Origin: Candidatus Gastranaerophilales bacterium
GTDB lineage: Bacteria; Cyanobacteriota; Vampirovibrionia; Gastranaerophilales; Gastranaerophilaceae
Reading direction: 5' to 3'
Assembly: GCA_944326525.1 (NCBI GenBank)
Contig: CALVEG010000001.1
Location: 1 to 64,000 of the forward strand
Length of the DNA: 64,000 nucleotides
Shown: piece after piece, positions 55,877 to 64,000 of the stretch
Numbering within the stretch: position 1 is the stretch's first letter
Layout: each line of letters starts with the position of its first letter
The notes under the pieces: generated by a model
The model's input: the letters and a program-made list of their open reading frames with translations, nothing else
Told to the model about the DNA's origin: nothing
The model's database searches: none
Translations under genes and position numbers: made by a program

Positions 55877-56983
55877 ATGACAAAAGAAACTTTTTTGCAT
55901 GACAAGCATATAGGATTAGGGGCAAGAATGGTTGATTTTGCGGGTTGGAGTATGCCTGTTCAATATACATCAATAATTGAGGAACACAAGACCGTAAGAG
56001 AAAGTGTTGGTTTGTTTGATGTTTCACATATGGGAGAGGTATTTGTTTCAGGAAAGGATTCCTTGGCATATTTGAACAAGATTGTTCCTCAGGATATAAC
56101 AAAATTGACTTATGAAAAAGCTGTTTATTGCCAGCTTACCAATGAAAAAGGCGGATTAATAGACGATTTAATAATTTATAAACTTGGAATTTTAGAATAC
56201 CTTATAATATGCAATGCCGCAAGAATTGATGAAGATTTAAACTGGATGGTAAGGAATAAAAAAGGATTTGATGTAAAAATAGATAACCAATCCCATAATT
56301 ATTCACTATTGGCTGTGCAAGGTCCGAAAGCTGCTGAGGTTTTAAGTTCTATGGGGCTTGATATAAACCAAAATTCTTTTACAATAAGGCCTGCAAAAGT
56401 TTTTGGTATAAAGCTTTTGGCTTCCCGCACAGGATACACTGGCGAAGATGGGTTTGAACTTTTGGTTGAAAATGAATTTAGCGAAGAATTATTTGATAAG
56501 ATTTTAGAATGCGGAAAACCTTTCGGAATTAAGCCTATTGGTTTAGGTGCCAGAGATACGTTGAGATTGGAGGCAGCCTTACATTTATACGGAAACGATT
56601 TGGATGAAGATACAACTCCGATAGAGGCAGGACTTTCTTGGTCTGTTCCAAAGGATAAGGAAGCTGATTATAACGGGAAAAAAGTTATAATGGAGCAGAT
56701 TAAAAACGGTACAAACAAAAAACTTGTCGGGTTAAAAATGCTTGATAGGGGAATCGCAAGACACGGATATGAAATCTATTTTAAAGGTGAAAAAATCGGA
56801 ACAGTTACAAGCGGCGGAATTTCACCTGTGTTAAATACTAATATTGCGCTTGGTTATGTTAAAAATATTGAAGAAATTTGCACAGGCGCAGTTGTTCAGG
56901 TTATGATAAGAGAGAAATTGCACGATGCTGAAATAGTAAAAAGACCGTTTGTGACAAAAAGGAACATAGTTAAAATAAATTAA
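55877..56983 (+). CDS. gcvT: Aminomethyltransferase (glycine cleavage T protein)
   Basis: This 368-residue protein takes the aminomethyl group from lipoyl-H protein and gives methylene-tetrahydrofolate and ammonia. Family motifs are MVDFAGWSMPVQY, VSHMGEV, NAARIDEDLNWM and TGYTGEDGFELLV, which also contribute to folate binding, and the C-terminal GTVTSGGISPVLNTNIALGYV. The ATG at 55877 follows AAGGGGGA; the earlier frame start has no such site. It is first in gcvT-gcvH-gcvPA. Confidence 0.96.
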   Translation: MTKETFLHDKHIGLGARMVDFAGWSMPVQYTSIIEEHKTVRESVGLFDVSHMGEVFVSGKDSLAYLNKIVPQDITKLTYEKAVYCQLTNEKGGLIDDLIIYKLGILEYLIICNAARIDEDLNWMVRNKKGFDVKIDNQSHNYSLLAVQGPKAAEVLSSMGLDINQNSFTIRPAKVFGIKLLASRTGYTGEDGFELLVENEFSEELFDKILECGKPFGIKPIGLGARDTLRLEAALHLYGNDLDEDTTPIEAGLSWSVPKDKEADYNGKKVIMEQIKNGTNKKLVGLKMLDRGIARHGYEIYFKGEKIGTVTSGGISPVLNTNIALGYVKNIEEICTGAVVQVMIREKLHDAEIVKRPFVTKRNIVKIN

Positions 56984-56993
56984 GGAGAAAAGA

Positions 56994-57377
56994 ATGAGTA
57001 TAACAGAAAAGATTTTATGCGCAAAAACTCATGAATATATTTATGAAGATGAAAATGGCGGATATACAGTCGGACTGACAGATTATGCTGTAGAACAGCT
57101 TGGAGATATCGTGTTTTTGGAATTACCTGAAGTTGGTACAGAATTTCATAAAGGTGAAACTTTCGCAACTGTTGAATCTGTAAAAGCCGCAAGTGAAATT
57201 TATATGCCTGTTAGCGGAAAAGTTACTGAAGTAAACAATGAAGTAGCTGATAGTCCTGAAATTCTTAATGAAGATTCTTACGAAAAGGGCTGGCTTGTGA
57301 AAATTGAAAAAACGGGCGATGAAGCTGAACTTGGCGATTTAATGGAATACGAAGATTATAAAGAAGAATTGGAATAA
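56994..57377 (+). CDS. gcvH: Glycine cleavage H protein
   Basis: This 127-residue carrier shuttles the methylamine group on a lipoyl arm between P and T proteins. The lipoyl lysine is K64 in ESVKAASEIYMPVSG. The rest matches the H-protein hammerhead fold (GLTDYAVEQLGDIVFLELPEVG). AAGGAG precedes the ATG. It overlaps gcvPA by 1 bp. Lipoylation enzymes are not in the window. Confidence 0.96.
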   Translation: MSITEKILCAKTHEYIYEDENGGYTVGLTDYAVEQLGDIVFLELPEVGTEFHKGETFATVESVKAASEIYMPVSGKVTEVNNEVADSPEILNEDSYEKGWLVKIEKTGDEAELGDLMEYEDYKEELE

Positions 57378-58621
57378 TGAAAAATTTTTTAGTACATAAT
57401 GATGAAGTAAAAGCTGAAATGCTAAAAGTTTGCGGGGTAGATAAAATTGAGGATTTGTTTGCCGATATTCCGCAGACGGCTTGTATGAAAACTCTTGATT
57501 TGCCTGATGCAATGAGCGAAATGGAAGTTCAAAGAACAATTAAGTCGCTTGCAAAAAAGAATAGAACTGATTATATAAGTTTTTTAGGTGGCGGGGTTTA
57601 CAATATGTTTATTCCTGCTGTAGTGTCGCAGGTTGCTCAAAGATGGGAATTCTTGACTGCATACACTCCTTATCAGGCTGAAATTTCTCAAGGTACACTT
57701 CAGGTTATGTACGAATTTCAAACTATGATTTCTCGCCTTACGGGTATGGATATATCAAATGCTACGGTATACGATGGCGGAACAGCCTGCGCTGAAGCTG
57801 TTTTGATGGCTAAAAGGATTACTAAAAAATCTAAAGCTCTAGTATCAGAAAAATTAAATCCTGAATATAAAAAAGTCATAGATACTTACGCATGGGCAAA
57901 TGAAATTCAGGTTGATTATTTTAACGAATTGCCTATGAATACTGCTGATTATGCTTGTGTTTTGATGCAAAATCCTGATTACTACGGTGAGATTTCTGAG
58001 CTAAAACCGGTCGATACTCTTTTAATTGTTTGTACGAACATATCTTCACTTTCAATCTTAAAACCTCCGTCAGAATACGGTGCAGATATTGTTGTTGGTG
58101 ATATTCAAGCTCTCGGTATTCCGCAAGAATTCGGCGGGCCACATGCAGGATTTATTGCGTGTCGTGAAAAATATATGCGCCAGATTCCGGGAAGACTCGC
58201 CGGAAGAACTGTTGATGCAGATGGTAATCAAGCTTTTTGCCTCACAATACAAACCAGAGAACAGCATATAAAAAGAGAAAAAGCTACAAGTAATATTTGT
58301 TCAAATCAAGCTTTAATTGGGCTTTGTGCGACTTTGTACTTGTCTTTATTAGGCGAAAAAGGCTTTAGACAAGTCGGATATCTTTCAGCAAAACAAGCGC
58401 ATAAATTATCTCAAAAACTTTCTCTGAAAGGATTTAAAACGCTTAATAAAAACTTTTTTAACGAGTTTGTACTTGAGGTCGAATCATCGGACAGATTCCT
58501 TAAAAAGCTTAAAGAAAACGGTATTCTTGGTGGTATAAAGCTTGATGAAAAAAGAATTTTAGTTGCTGCTACAGAAATGATTTCTGACGAAGATATTGAA
58601 AAATATTTGCAGAATGTTTAA
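57377..58621 (+). CDS. gcvPA: Glycine dehydrogenase (decarboxylating) subunit 1
   Basis: This 414-residue protein is the N-terminal half of the split P protein. It shows SFLGGGVYNMFIPAVVSQ, TAYTPYQAEISQGTLQVMYEFQTMISRLTGM and VYDGGTACAEAVLMA. It must pair with GcvPB, which carries the PLP lysine, to decarboxylate glycine. No gcvPB gene follows; a GNAT gene on the other strand ends 10 bp later. It is slightly short (about 440 is common), but no truncation is evident. It overlaps gcvH at TAATG. Confidence 0.94.
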   Translation: MKNFLVHNDEVKAEMLKVCGVDKIEDLFADIPQTACMKTLDLPDAMSEMEVQRTIKSLAKKNRTDYISFLGGGVYNMFIPAVVSQVAQRWEFLTAYTPYQAEISQGTLQVMYEFQTMISRLTGMDISNATVYDGGTACAEAVLMAKRITKKSKALVSEKLNPEYKKVIDTYAWANEIQVDYFNELPMNTADYACVLMQNPDYYGEISELKPVDTLLIVCTNISSLSILKPPSEYGADIVVGDIQALGIPQEFGGPHAGFIACREKYMRQIPGRLAGRTVDADGNQAFCLTIQTREQHIKREKATSNICSNQALIGLCATLYLSLLGEKGFRQVGYLSAKQAHKLSQKLSLKGFKTLNKNFFNEFVLEVESSDRFLKKLKENGILGGIKLDEKRILVAATEMISDEDIEKYLQNV

Positions 58622-58631
58622 AGCAATTGCT

Positions 58632-59075
58632 CTAGTCTGGATTTTTGTCGTAAATCATTTGTTTGTAATCTAACACTTCAAAGCCATGCTTCTTGTAAGC
58701 AGCATAAGCTCTTGTGTTTGAAGGGCAAAGTTCAAGTCTTAGTCTTGCACATTTAGTGTTTTCTTTTATAAACTTAAGAAAGTTACCCCCAAGTCCTAAT
58801 GAACGAAATTGCGGCAAAATGTAAATTTCTTCAATCCATAAAACAAGCCCGCCGGCTTCTTGAGAAAATGTTTTTGCTAATAATGCGTATCCGGCTTTTT
58901 CTCCGTCCTTTTCAAATATGTAGCATTCGGCGTATTCATTTGAGCGCATAAGCTCATTAAAGGTGTTTTCTATATTTCTGCAAGGTACTTTGTGATCAAC
59001 AGCATTAGAATCGTAGAATTCGTTTGCTGTATTAATATAAAAAGCTTTATCTTTTTCTTGAATTTTTCTAAACAT
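58632..59075 (-). CDS. GNAT-family N-acetyltransferase
   Basis: This 147-residue acetyltransferase has the GNAT core: IEEIYILPQFRSLGLGGNFLKF (beta 4 and the acetyl-CoA pyrophosphate loop R/Q-x-x-G-x-G variant) and NTRAYAAYKKHGFEVL near the end. The acceptor is unknown. TAGAAT, with a TGA extension, ends exactly 6 bp before the ATG and there is no ribosome site, so a leaderless transcript is likely. It converges on gcvPA. Confidence 0.85.
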   Translation of the reverse strand: MFRKIQEKDKAFYINTANEFYDSNAVDHKVPCRNIENTFNELMRSNEYAECYIFEKDGEKAGYALLAKTFSQEAGGLVLWIEEIYILPQFRSLGLGGNFLKFIKENTKCARLRLELCPSNTRAYAAYKKHGFEVLDYKQMIYDKNPD

Positions 59076-59081
59076 AGTGAA

Positions 59082-59090
59082 ATTCTATCA
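59082..59090 (-). promoter_or_regulatory. Extended -10 promoter of the leaderless GNAT gene
   Basis: TGA followed by TAGAAT (59082-59087 on the minus strand) and 6 bases before the ATG. TTGTAA lies 16 bp upstream of the -10. Confidence 0.5.
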
Positions 59091-59117
59091 GAAAAATTTT
59101 TTTTTACAAAATAAAAA

Positions 59118-59190
59118 TGGGCGATACGTGACTCGAACACGTGACCCTCACAACGTCAATGTGATGCGCTACCAACTGCGCTAATCGCCC
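59118..59190 (-). tRNA. tRNA-Val (GAC anticodon)
   Basis: The minus strand folds as a 73-nt cloverleaf: acceptor stem GGGCGAT/ATCGCCC, D arm GCGCAGTTGGTAGCGC, anticodon arm TCACA-TTGACGT-TGTGA with anticodon GAC, T arm ACGTG-TTCGAGT-CACGT, discriminator A. CCA is not encoded. Confidence 0.93.
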
Positions 59191-59420
59191 AAAATAAGTT
59201 ATTAAATTATCAAAGTTTGAGCTTGTTGGTAGCTTGCGCTACCTTCCCTCCATCTTTTCGATACTCAATCGAAAAGCGGAGTCCTTGCTAATCGCCCCAA
59301 ATAAGTCTATTAAATTATCAAACTTGAGCTTGTTGGTAGCTTGCGCTACCATCCCTCCATCTTTTCGATACTCAATCGAAAAGCGGAGTCCTTGCTAATC
59401 GCCCAAAATAAGCTATTAAT
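59180..59420. repeat. Tandem 107-bp repeat carrying the 5' end of tRNA-Val
   Basis: Copy 1 is 59180-59286 and copy 2 is 59287-59393, differing at only a few positions; a third, partial copy runs 59394-59420. Each copy begins (plus strand) with GCTAATCGCCC, the complement of the first 11 nt of the tRNA. Inside each are the palindromes GGTAGCTTGCGCTACC and CTTTTCGAT/ATCGAAAAG. Confidence 0.85.
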
Positions 59421-59442
59421 TTTTCAATTTTGCATTTCTGAA

Positions 59443-60096
59443 TTAAGAATTTTGTTCTTGTTGCGCATTAAGTTTTTTCTTGTTGGCTACAAATATCCAG
59501 ATTGCTGCTCCTGCTCCAAAAATTGGGATTAGTAATAACCATAACCAATTTTTATTAAACGGCTTTTTTAATCCATTTGCATCAGGAACATTTCCAAAAT
59601 GTTCGATTTTTTTGCCGTCAATTTTTCCTATCATATCAGCCATTAAATATGTTCCGCTTATAATTCCGTCTTCATATTTTCCGGCTTCAAAATAAGGTAA
59701 AACATTTTTATCTATAATATTTTCAAGTTTTTTAGGCTCAATACTGCTAACAAGTCCATCTCCTAAAATTATTTGGAGTTGTCTTTCTTCAATTGAAATA
59801 ACAAATACAAGTCCGTTTTTCTTTGTATCGTCACCAATTTTGTATTCGCCCATTATGTCATTTGCAACTTTTTCTATTTTTTCATCTTTTAAGTTGTTTA
59901 GGGTTATTACAGCTATAGCTGCGGTTGTTTTTTTGTTTAAATCGTGTAAAGTATAATTCAAATTCTCAAGGGATTCATTAGAAAGAATTTTTGCGTTATC
60001 TGAAATATATCCATCAAAATTCAAATCTATAGCAAATGCTTTTCCTGCTACTAATCCCAATAATACAAAAACAGAAATTAAAAATCTTTTAAGCAT
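59443..60096 (-). CDS. TPM-domain protein with signal peptide and C-terminal membrane helix
   Basis: This 217-residue protein has a signal peptide (residues 1-22, cleavage after KAFA) and a TPM domain (about 25-165) with VFVISIEERQLQIILGDGLV and YFEAGKYEDGIISGTYLM. A membrane helix (WLWLLLIPIFGAGAAIWIFVA) and a basic tail follow. TPM domains occur in envelope proteins of uncertain function, some with phosphatase activity. The start at 60096 follows GAAGGGGT; the GTG two codons earlier is less likely. Its gene lies between the tRNA-Val repeats and tRNA-Cys. Confidence 0.83.
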   Translation of the reverse strand: MLKRFLISVFVLLGLVAGKAFAIDLNFDGYISDNAKILSNESLENLNYTLHDLNKKTTAAIAVITLNNLKDEKIEKVANDIMGEYKIGDDTKKNGLVFVISIEERQLQIILGDGLVSSIEPKKLENIIDKNVLPYFEAGKYEDGIISGTYLMADMIGKIDGKKIEHFGNVPDANGLKKPFNKNWLWLLLIPIFGAGAAIWIFVANKKKLNAQQEQNS

Positions 60097-60124
60097 GTAC
60101 ACCCCTTCAAGTTTAAAAATAAAA

Positions 60125-60196
60125 AGGCGACACCCAGATTCGAACTGGGGGATAAGAGCTTTGCAGGCTCCTGCCTTACCACTTGGCCATGTCGCC
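60125..60196 (-). tRNA. tRNA-Cys (GCA anticodon)
   Basis: The minus strand forms a 72-nt cloverleaf with acceptor stem GGCGACA/TGTCGCC, an anticodon loop CTGCAAA with anticodon GCA, a T arm with AGTTCGAATCT and discriminator T (U in RNA), the Cys identity base. CCA is not encoded. Confidence 0.94.
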
Positions 60197-60215
60197 GTCC
60201 TCGTTTCTTTATAAT

Positions 60216-60253
60216 AAAAAAGACATACCTTAATGTCAAGGCATGTCTTTTTT
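60216..60253. terminator. Bidirectional terminator
   Basis: AAAAAAGACAT pairs with ATGTCTTTTTT, with a second CCTT/AAGG stem inside and one internal mismatch. It has T runs on both strands and lies between the gene at 60273 (minus) and tRNA-Cys (minus). Confidence 0.8.
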
Positions 60254-60272
60254 ATTAATTTATATAAAGCAA

Positions 60273-60809
60273 TTATAACTGTATGTACATTTCGTTGTAT
60301 CCAAAGCCGCCTTTATCAAATATAATTTTCTGTGCAATAGAAGGGTGTATTGAGCCTGCAAGAGGTGTTGCCGGAAATTCGGATTCCCTGTTTCCGTATG
60401 AGATTACTGTGGTAGTTGAACCTCTTCCTAATCCTGAATATTTGTTTGCTTTTTCTTCTATTTTTCCGGTTTTTGTGTTTATCAACACTTGTCTTTCGTG
60501 AAAGCTGCAGCCTGGAAGATATTTTTTCAGTATTGAAATTAATTTGAAGCCTTTTTCGGAATTTCTATTTTCCCTTTCTGTTATATTGTTAACTCCGTTT
60601 GAATTTAAAAATAAAGTTTTTGTGTGATTTGTATTTCTTGATTTCGTTTCGTGTTGAAGCACTATTTGACCATTTGGCAAGTTTTTTTGATAAATATCAA
60701 TGCATTCGTTAGTAAATGAGCGTATATTTTTAATTTCTTCATTTGCCACTCTGCCTGTTGGGGTAAAGTAATTTTTAAATATTGTTAATCTGTTTACTTT
60801 TTCTATCAT
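60273..60809 (-). CDS. Uncharacterised 178-residue protein
   Basis: I do not recognise this protein. It is basic and has no signal peptide or membrane helix. A helical N terminus is followed by beta-rich sequence: NGQIVLQHETKSRNTNHTKTLFLNSNG, and a Gly/Ser segment near the end (KYSGLGRGSTTTVISYG). ATG follows CGGAG 9 bp upstream. A terminator lies just downstream of the stop, and another separates it from adhE, so it is a one-gene unit. Confidence 0.6.
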   Translation of the reverse strand: MIEKVNRLTIFKNYFTPTGRVANEEIKNIRSFTNECIDIYQKNLPNGQIVLQHETKSRNTNHTKTLFLNSNGVNNITERENRNSEKGFKLISILKKYLPGCSFHERQVLINTKTGKIEEKANKYSGLGRGSTTTVISYGNRESEFPATPLAGSIHPSIAQKIIFDKGGFGYNEMYIQL

Positions 60810-60869
60810 GTTTAAATCTCCGTACTGTGATTATTTTAAAAACTCTGAAAAATTTTTTTGCTGGAAAAA

Positions 60870-60895
60870 GGAACTGTTAAATATTTAACAGTTCC
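60870..60895. terminator. Bidirectional terminator after adhE
   Basis: A perfect 26-bp palindrome (GGAACTGTTAAAT and its complement) has five T residues on each strand. It ends the adhE transcript 25 bp past the stop codon. Confidence 0.85.
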
Positions 60896-60919
60896 TTTTT
60901 ATTTGGTAAATGTGCAAAA

Positions 60920-63592
60920 CTATTTAGCTGGGTTGTAATCTCTTACAATACCTTCAAAAGCGTCTTTGTAAATAGTTTTAATATCTTCCATTAACGGATA
61001 AGCAGGGTTTGCACCTGTACATTGATCGTCGAATGCTAGTTCAACCATTTCGTCTAACTTAGCATTGAAGTCTGCTTCTGTAACTCCAAAATCTTTGATT
61101 GAATTTGGAAGATTTACAGCCTTCATCAATTTGTCGATAGCATCGATTAATAATTGAACTTTTTCATCGTCGTTCTTTCCGCCCAATCCTAATTCATCTG
61201 CAATTTGAGCATATTTTGCTTTTGCATTCGGGAATTTGTATTGTGGGAAGATACATTGTTTGTTCGGGCAATCTGTTGCATTGTATTTGATTACCTGTCT
61301 GATTAACAATGCGTTAGCTACACCGTGAGGTACGTTGAACATTGCACCTAATTTGTGAGCCATTGAGTGGCACAATCCTAGGAATGCGTTTGCAAATGCC
61401 ATACCTGCAATTGTTGCTGCATAGTGCATTTTTTCTCTTGCTATTGGATCATTTGCTCCTTCTTTCCAAGATCTTTCCAAATATCTGAATACAAGTTTTG
61501 TTGCTTCTAATGCATTTGAATTTGTAAAGTTTGTTGCCATTGCTGATACATATGCTTCAATTGAGTGTACTAAAGCATCAATACCTGAAGCTGCTGTTAA
61601 ACCTTTTGGCATTCCATCAACAAAGTTTGGATCAATGATTGCCATATTCGGTGTTAATGCATAATCTGCAATTGCGTATTTTACGTGAGTTTCGTCATCA
61701 GTGATGATTGCAAATGGGGTTACTTCTGAACCTGTACCTGATGTTGTCGGAATTGCAACCATTGTTGCTTTTTTGCCGAGTTCAGGTATTCTGCAAATTC
61801 TCTTTCTGATATCCATAAATCTCATTGAAATATCTTCAAATACTGTATCAGGTTGTTCGTACATTAACCACATGATCTTTGCAGCATCCATTGGTGATCC
61901 ACCACCAAGTGATATGATTACATCCGGTTCATATGGTCTGATAATATCCATTGCCTGATTAATTGTTGATAATGTCGGATCCGGTTTTACATCAAAGAAG
62001 ATTTGGTGATCAATACCGATTTCATCCAACACATTTACTATGCTGTTTACCGCACCTGAGTTGAATAGGAATCTGTCAGTTACGATGAAAGCTCGTTTTT
62101 TGCCTTGAAGTTCACGGAGAGCTAAATCTACTGCACCTCTTTTGAAGTAAACTTTCGGCGGAACTTTGAACCAAAGCATATTTTCTCTCCTTTCAGCAAC
62201 TGTTTTGTAGTTCAATAAGTTTTCAACTCCGATGTTTCCGGATATTGCGTTTTTACCCCAAGATCCGCAACCTAATGAAAGTGACGGTTCAAGTTTGAAG
62301 TTGTACAAATCTCCGATACCGCCTTGTGCTGATGGTGAGTTGATTAATACACGGCAAGCAGGCATTTTTTCTGCAAATTTGTCTACTCTTTCTTGTTTAC
62401 GTGTATCGGTGTAAAGGTCTGCTGAGTGACCTGCGCCGCCTTTTGATACAAGCTCATATGCCATTTCTGTTGCATGATCAAAATCTTTTGCTCTGTACAT
62501 TGTCAAGATCGGTGACAATTTTTCTCTTGAGAACGGATCTTCCCAATCTACTGAAGGTCTTTCTGCAAGAAGTACTTTTGTATTTGCCGGAACTTCAAAA
62601 CCTGAAAGTTCTGCGATCTTACGTGCAGGCTGACCTACGATGTCAGGGTGTGCTGTTCCTCTTTTTGGATCGATGAACGGTAATGCGATCATTTTCTTTT
62701 CATCTGCAGCGCTTAATAAGTGGCAGCCTCTGTAGATGAATTCTTTTTTAACTTCTTCGTATATTTCATCAACAACAACTACTGACTGTTCTGAAGCACA
62801 AATCATACCGTTGTCGAAAGTCTTTGACATTATGATTGATGAAACTGCCATTTTAATATCTGCTGTTTCGTCAATAACTGCTGCTGCGTTACCAGGACCT
62901 ACGCCTAATGCTGGGTTGCCTGATGAATATGCAGCTTTAACCATTCCTGGACCACCTGTTGCTAATATGCATGAAATTGATTCGTGTTTCATTAATTGAT
63001 TTGATAAATCAATTGAAGGAATATCTATCCAGCCGATAATATCTTCCGGTGCTCCGGCTTTTACTGCTGCTTCAAGAACAACTTTTGCTGCTGCTATTGT
63101 ACATTTTGTTGCTCTTGGGTGTGGTGAGAAGATTATTGCGTTTCTTGTTTTTAATGCTATTAGTGATTTGAAAATAGCTGTTGATGTCGGGTTTGTTGTC
63201 GGAACAATACCTGCGATTACGCCTAAAGGTTCTGCTACAACTTTAATTCCGTTTGCTTTGTCTTCTTTAATAATTCCGCATGTTTTTGCGTTTTTGTGTT
63301 TGTTGTAAATGTATTCTGATGCAAAATGGTTTTTAATGATTTTGTCTTCAAGAACTCCCATTCCTGTTTCTTCATAAGCCATTCTTGCTAAAGGAATACG
63401 TGCTTTGTCTGCTGCTGTTGCTGCTGCTTTGAATATCGCATCAACTTGCTCTTGAGTAAAATTAGAATAAATCTTTTGTGCTTTTTTTACTCTTTCAATA
63501 AGCAATTCCAATTGCTCTGCGTTGTCTACCAAGGTTGACTTGTTTAAAGTCTTTTCAAGGTTTTCAACTGTCTTTTTGCTTTTTGTTGTCAT
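60920..63592 (-). CDS. adhE: Bifunctional acetaldehyde-CoA/alcohol dehydrogenase
   Basis: This 890-residue enzyme reduces acetyl-CoA to ethanol, regenerating two NAD. The N-terminal half (to about 440) is an aldehyde dehydrogenase with the catalytic cysteine in [11 protein letters not shown], and [16 protein letters not shown]. The C-terminal half is an iron alcohol dehydrogenase with [11 protein letters not shown] and the metal block [21 protein letters not shown]. Length is the usual full size. AAGGAG precedes the ATG. The promoter has a near-perfect Rex operator, so it should be repressed when NADH is low. Such proteins form filaments (spirosomes). Confidence 0.97.
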   Translation of the reverse strand: MTTKSKKTVENLEKTLNKSTLVDNAEQLELLIERVKKAQKIYSNFTQEQVDAIFKAAATAADKARIPLARMAYEETGMGVLEDKIIKNHFASEYIYNKHKNAKTCGIIKEDKANGIKVVAEPLGVIAGIVPTTNPTSTAIFKSLIALKTRNAIIFSPHPRATKCTIAAAKVVLEAAVKAGAPEDIIGWIDIPSIDLSNQLMKHESISCILATGGPGMVKAAYSSGNPALGVGPGNAAAVIDETADIKMAVSSIIMSKTFDNGMICASEQSVVVVDEIYEEVKKEFIYRGCHLLSAADEKKMIALPFIDPKRGTAHPDIVGQPARKIAELSGFEVPANTKVLLAERPSVDWEDPFSREKLSPILTMYRAKDFDHATEMAYELVSKGGAGHSADLYTDTRKQERVDKFAEKMPACRVLINSPSAQGGIGDLYNFKLEPSLSLGCGSWGKNAISGNIGVENLLNYKTVAERRENMLWFKVPPKVYFKRGAVDLALRELQGKKRAFIVTDRFLFNSGAVNSIVNVLDEIGIDHQIFFDVKPDPTLSTINQAMDIIRPYEPDVIISLGGGSPMDAAKIMWLMYEQPDTVFEDISMRFMDIRKRICRIPELGKKATMVAIPTTSGTGSEVTPFAIITDDETHVKYAIADYALTPNMAIIDPNFVDGMPKGLTAASGIDALVHSIEAYVSAMATNFTNSNALEATKLVFRYLERSWKEGANDPIAREKMHYAATIAGMAFANAFLGLCHSMAHKLGAMFNVPHGVANALLIRQVIKYNATDCPNKQCIFPQYKFPNAKAKYAQIADELGLGGKNDDEKVQLLIDAIDKLMKAVNLPNSIKDFGVTEADFNAKLDEMVELAFDDQCTGANPAYPLMEDIKTIYKDAFEGIVRDYNPAK

Positions 63593-63676
63593 AATTATTT
63601 TCTCCTTAATCGTAACTTGACAATTGCTATTTTTATTCCGTATGTTAATTTTAACAGGATAATTTTAAAATTACAA

Positions 63677-63695
63677 TTCGTGAATAATTTCACAA
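63677..63695 (-). promoter_or_regulatory. Rex redox-repressor operator of adhE
   Basis: The sequence TTGTGAAATTATTCACGAA on the minus strand matches the Rex consensus TTGTGAAnnnnTTCACAA at all but one base. It starts 5 bp after the -10 box and overlaps the expected transcription start, so bound Rex should block transcription until NADH rises. Confidence 0.78.
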
Positions 63696-63699
63696 TTGT

Positions 63700-63728
63700 A
63701 TTATAAAATAAAGAATATTGAAAAGCAA
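63700..63728 (-). promoter_or_regulatory. Sigma-70 promoter of adhE
   Basis: On the minus strand TTGCTT (63723-63728) and a perfect TATAAT (63700-63705) are separated by 17 bp, with the Rex operator directly downstream. Confidence 0.75.
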
Positions 63729-63802
63729 GTGTATTTTGTACAATCTTTATACAATTTTAATATTTAGTCTTTTTGGATGAAAGCCTTGTCTGACAATTGT
63801 TA

Positions 63803-63808
63803 TATAAT
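63803..63808 (+). promoter_or_regulatory. -10 box of a leaderless gene at the right edge
   Basis: TATAAT ends 7 bp before the ATG at 63816; no Shine-Dalgarno lies between. The -35 region has only TTGTCT at a short distance, so the -10 is the only sound element. Confidence 0.45.
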
Positions 63809-63815
63809 GCTTTAT

Positions 63816-64000
63816 ATGAATATATTTAAAAAAATTATTTATCTTTTGTTAAAACTACAGGAAAAACGTCTTTCTGCAAGACTTGACAAACATTTGAAGA
63901 CCAGTACGGCGAATAAAACCTCTAAAACTATTCTCGCGTCTAATGTTACGGTTACTTTGACTTCAGAAACCGAAAAGAACAAAGAATTGGTCTTGAATAC
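63816..64000 (+). CDS. N-terminal fragment of an unidentified protein (3' partial)
   Basis: An open frame runs from ATG 63816 to the window end (61 codons). It begins MNIFKKIIYLLLKLQEKRL and continues Lys/Thr/Ser-rich (LKTSTANKTSKTILASNVTVTLTS). The short hydrophobic start may be a membrane contact. The fragment is too short to assign. A leaderless -10 box precedes it. Confidence 0.5.
   Translation, partial: MNIFKKIIYLLLKLQEKRLSARLDKHLKTSTANKTSKTILASNVTVTLTSETEKNKELVLN

Noticed and set aside
59180-59420. CRISPR array
   Set aside because: The units are contiguous 107-bp duplications with no unique spacers and no cas genes.

Overview
The window looks like chromosome from a low-GC, fermentative, flagellated bacterium with a Gram-negative type envelope. 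My best guess is a gut relative of Candidatus Gastranaerophilales (Melainabacteria/Vampirovibrionia). The guess rests on the combination of low GC, FtsZ with SepF, a short S1 protein, flagellar rod genes, type IV pilus assembly proteins, AdhE fermentation and several Melainabacteria-like orphan proteins. No rRNA gene is present to prove it. The window is gene dense, with about 57 coding genes, four tRNA genes (Gln, Leu, Val, Cys), many intrinsic terminators and no CRISPR array or intact insertion sequence.

Layout. 1-8.8 kb: an orphan Cys-rich protein, then a compact aryl-polyene-like cluster (acyltransferase, phosphopantetheinyl transferase, MMPL exporter, LolA-like carrier, thioesterase, AMP-ligase/dehydratase fusion, small membrane protein, two acyl carrier proteins) with no ketosynthase. 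8.8-20 kb: housekeeping genes (tRNA-Gln, Nif3, coaBC, gmk, a histidine kinase, YbaK, an organophosphate transporter, an exonuclease, trxA, mutL, a PiT transporter) and an orphan helical protein behind a sigma-28-like promoter. 20-28 kb: DNA methyltransferase, yggS-sepF, serine dehydratase, a guanidine-I riboswitch with its Gdx exporter, a putative zinc protease and surE. 28-35 kb: a composition-shifted non-coding patch, a TPR protein, tRNA-Leu, two glycosyltransferases, a flagellar rod operon and nadK. 35-40 kb: a giant 1396-residue pilin-like surface protein whose tenth codon begins an 11-G tract. 40-54 kb: ftsZ, fba, two orphan proteins, ispH, rpsA, a primary-type sigma factor, rlmB, nadA and a PilM-PilN fusion with PilO. 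54-64 kb: radical SAM protein, comFC, gcvT-gcvH-gcvPA, GNAT, tRNA-Val with tandem repeats, TPM protein, tRNA-Cys and adhE under a near-perfect Rex operator.

How the genes fit together. Carbon flow is fermentative: class II aldolase, serine dehydratase, AdhE under redox control and part of the glycine cleavage system. The cell surface is built by the polyene-like lipid cluster, glycosyltransferases, the flagellar rod and a pilus or pseudopilus platform. The giant pilin-like protein is a plausible client of that platform and its expression is probably phase variable.

The points most worth following up are the ketosynthase-less polyene-like cluster, the poly-G switch, a recurring -10 box placed 6-7 bases before the ATG (leaderless transcripts, including two facing each other in 14 bp), and tandem copies of the tRNA-Val 5' end.
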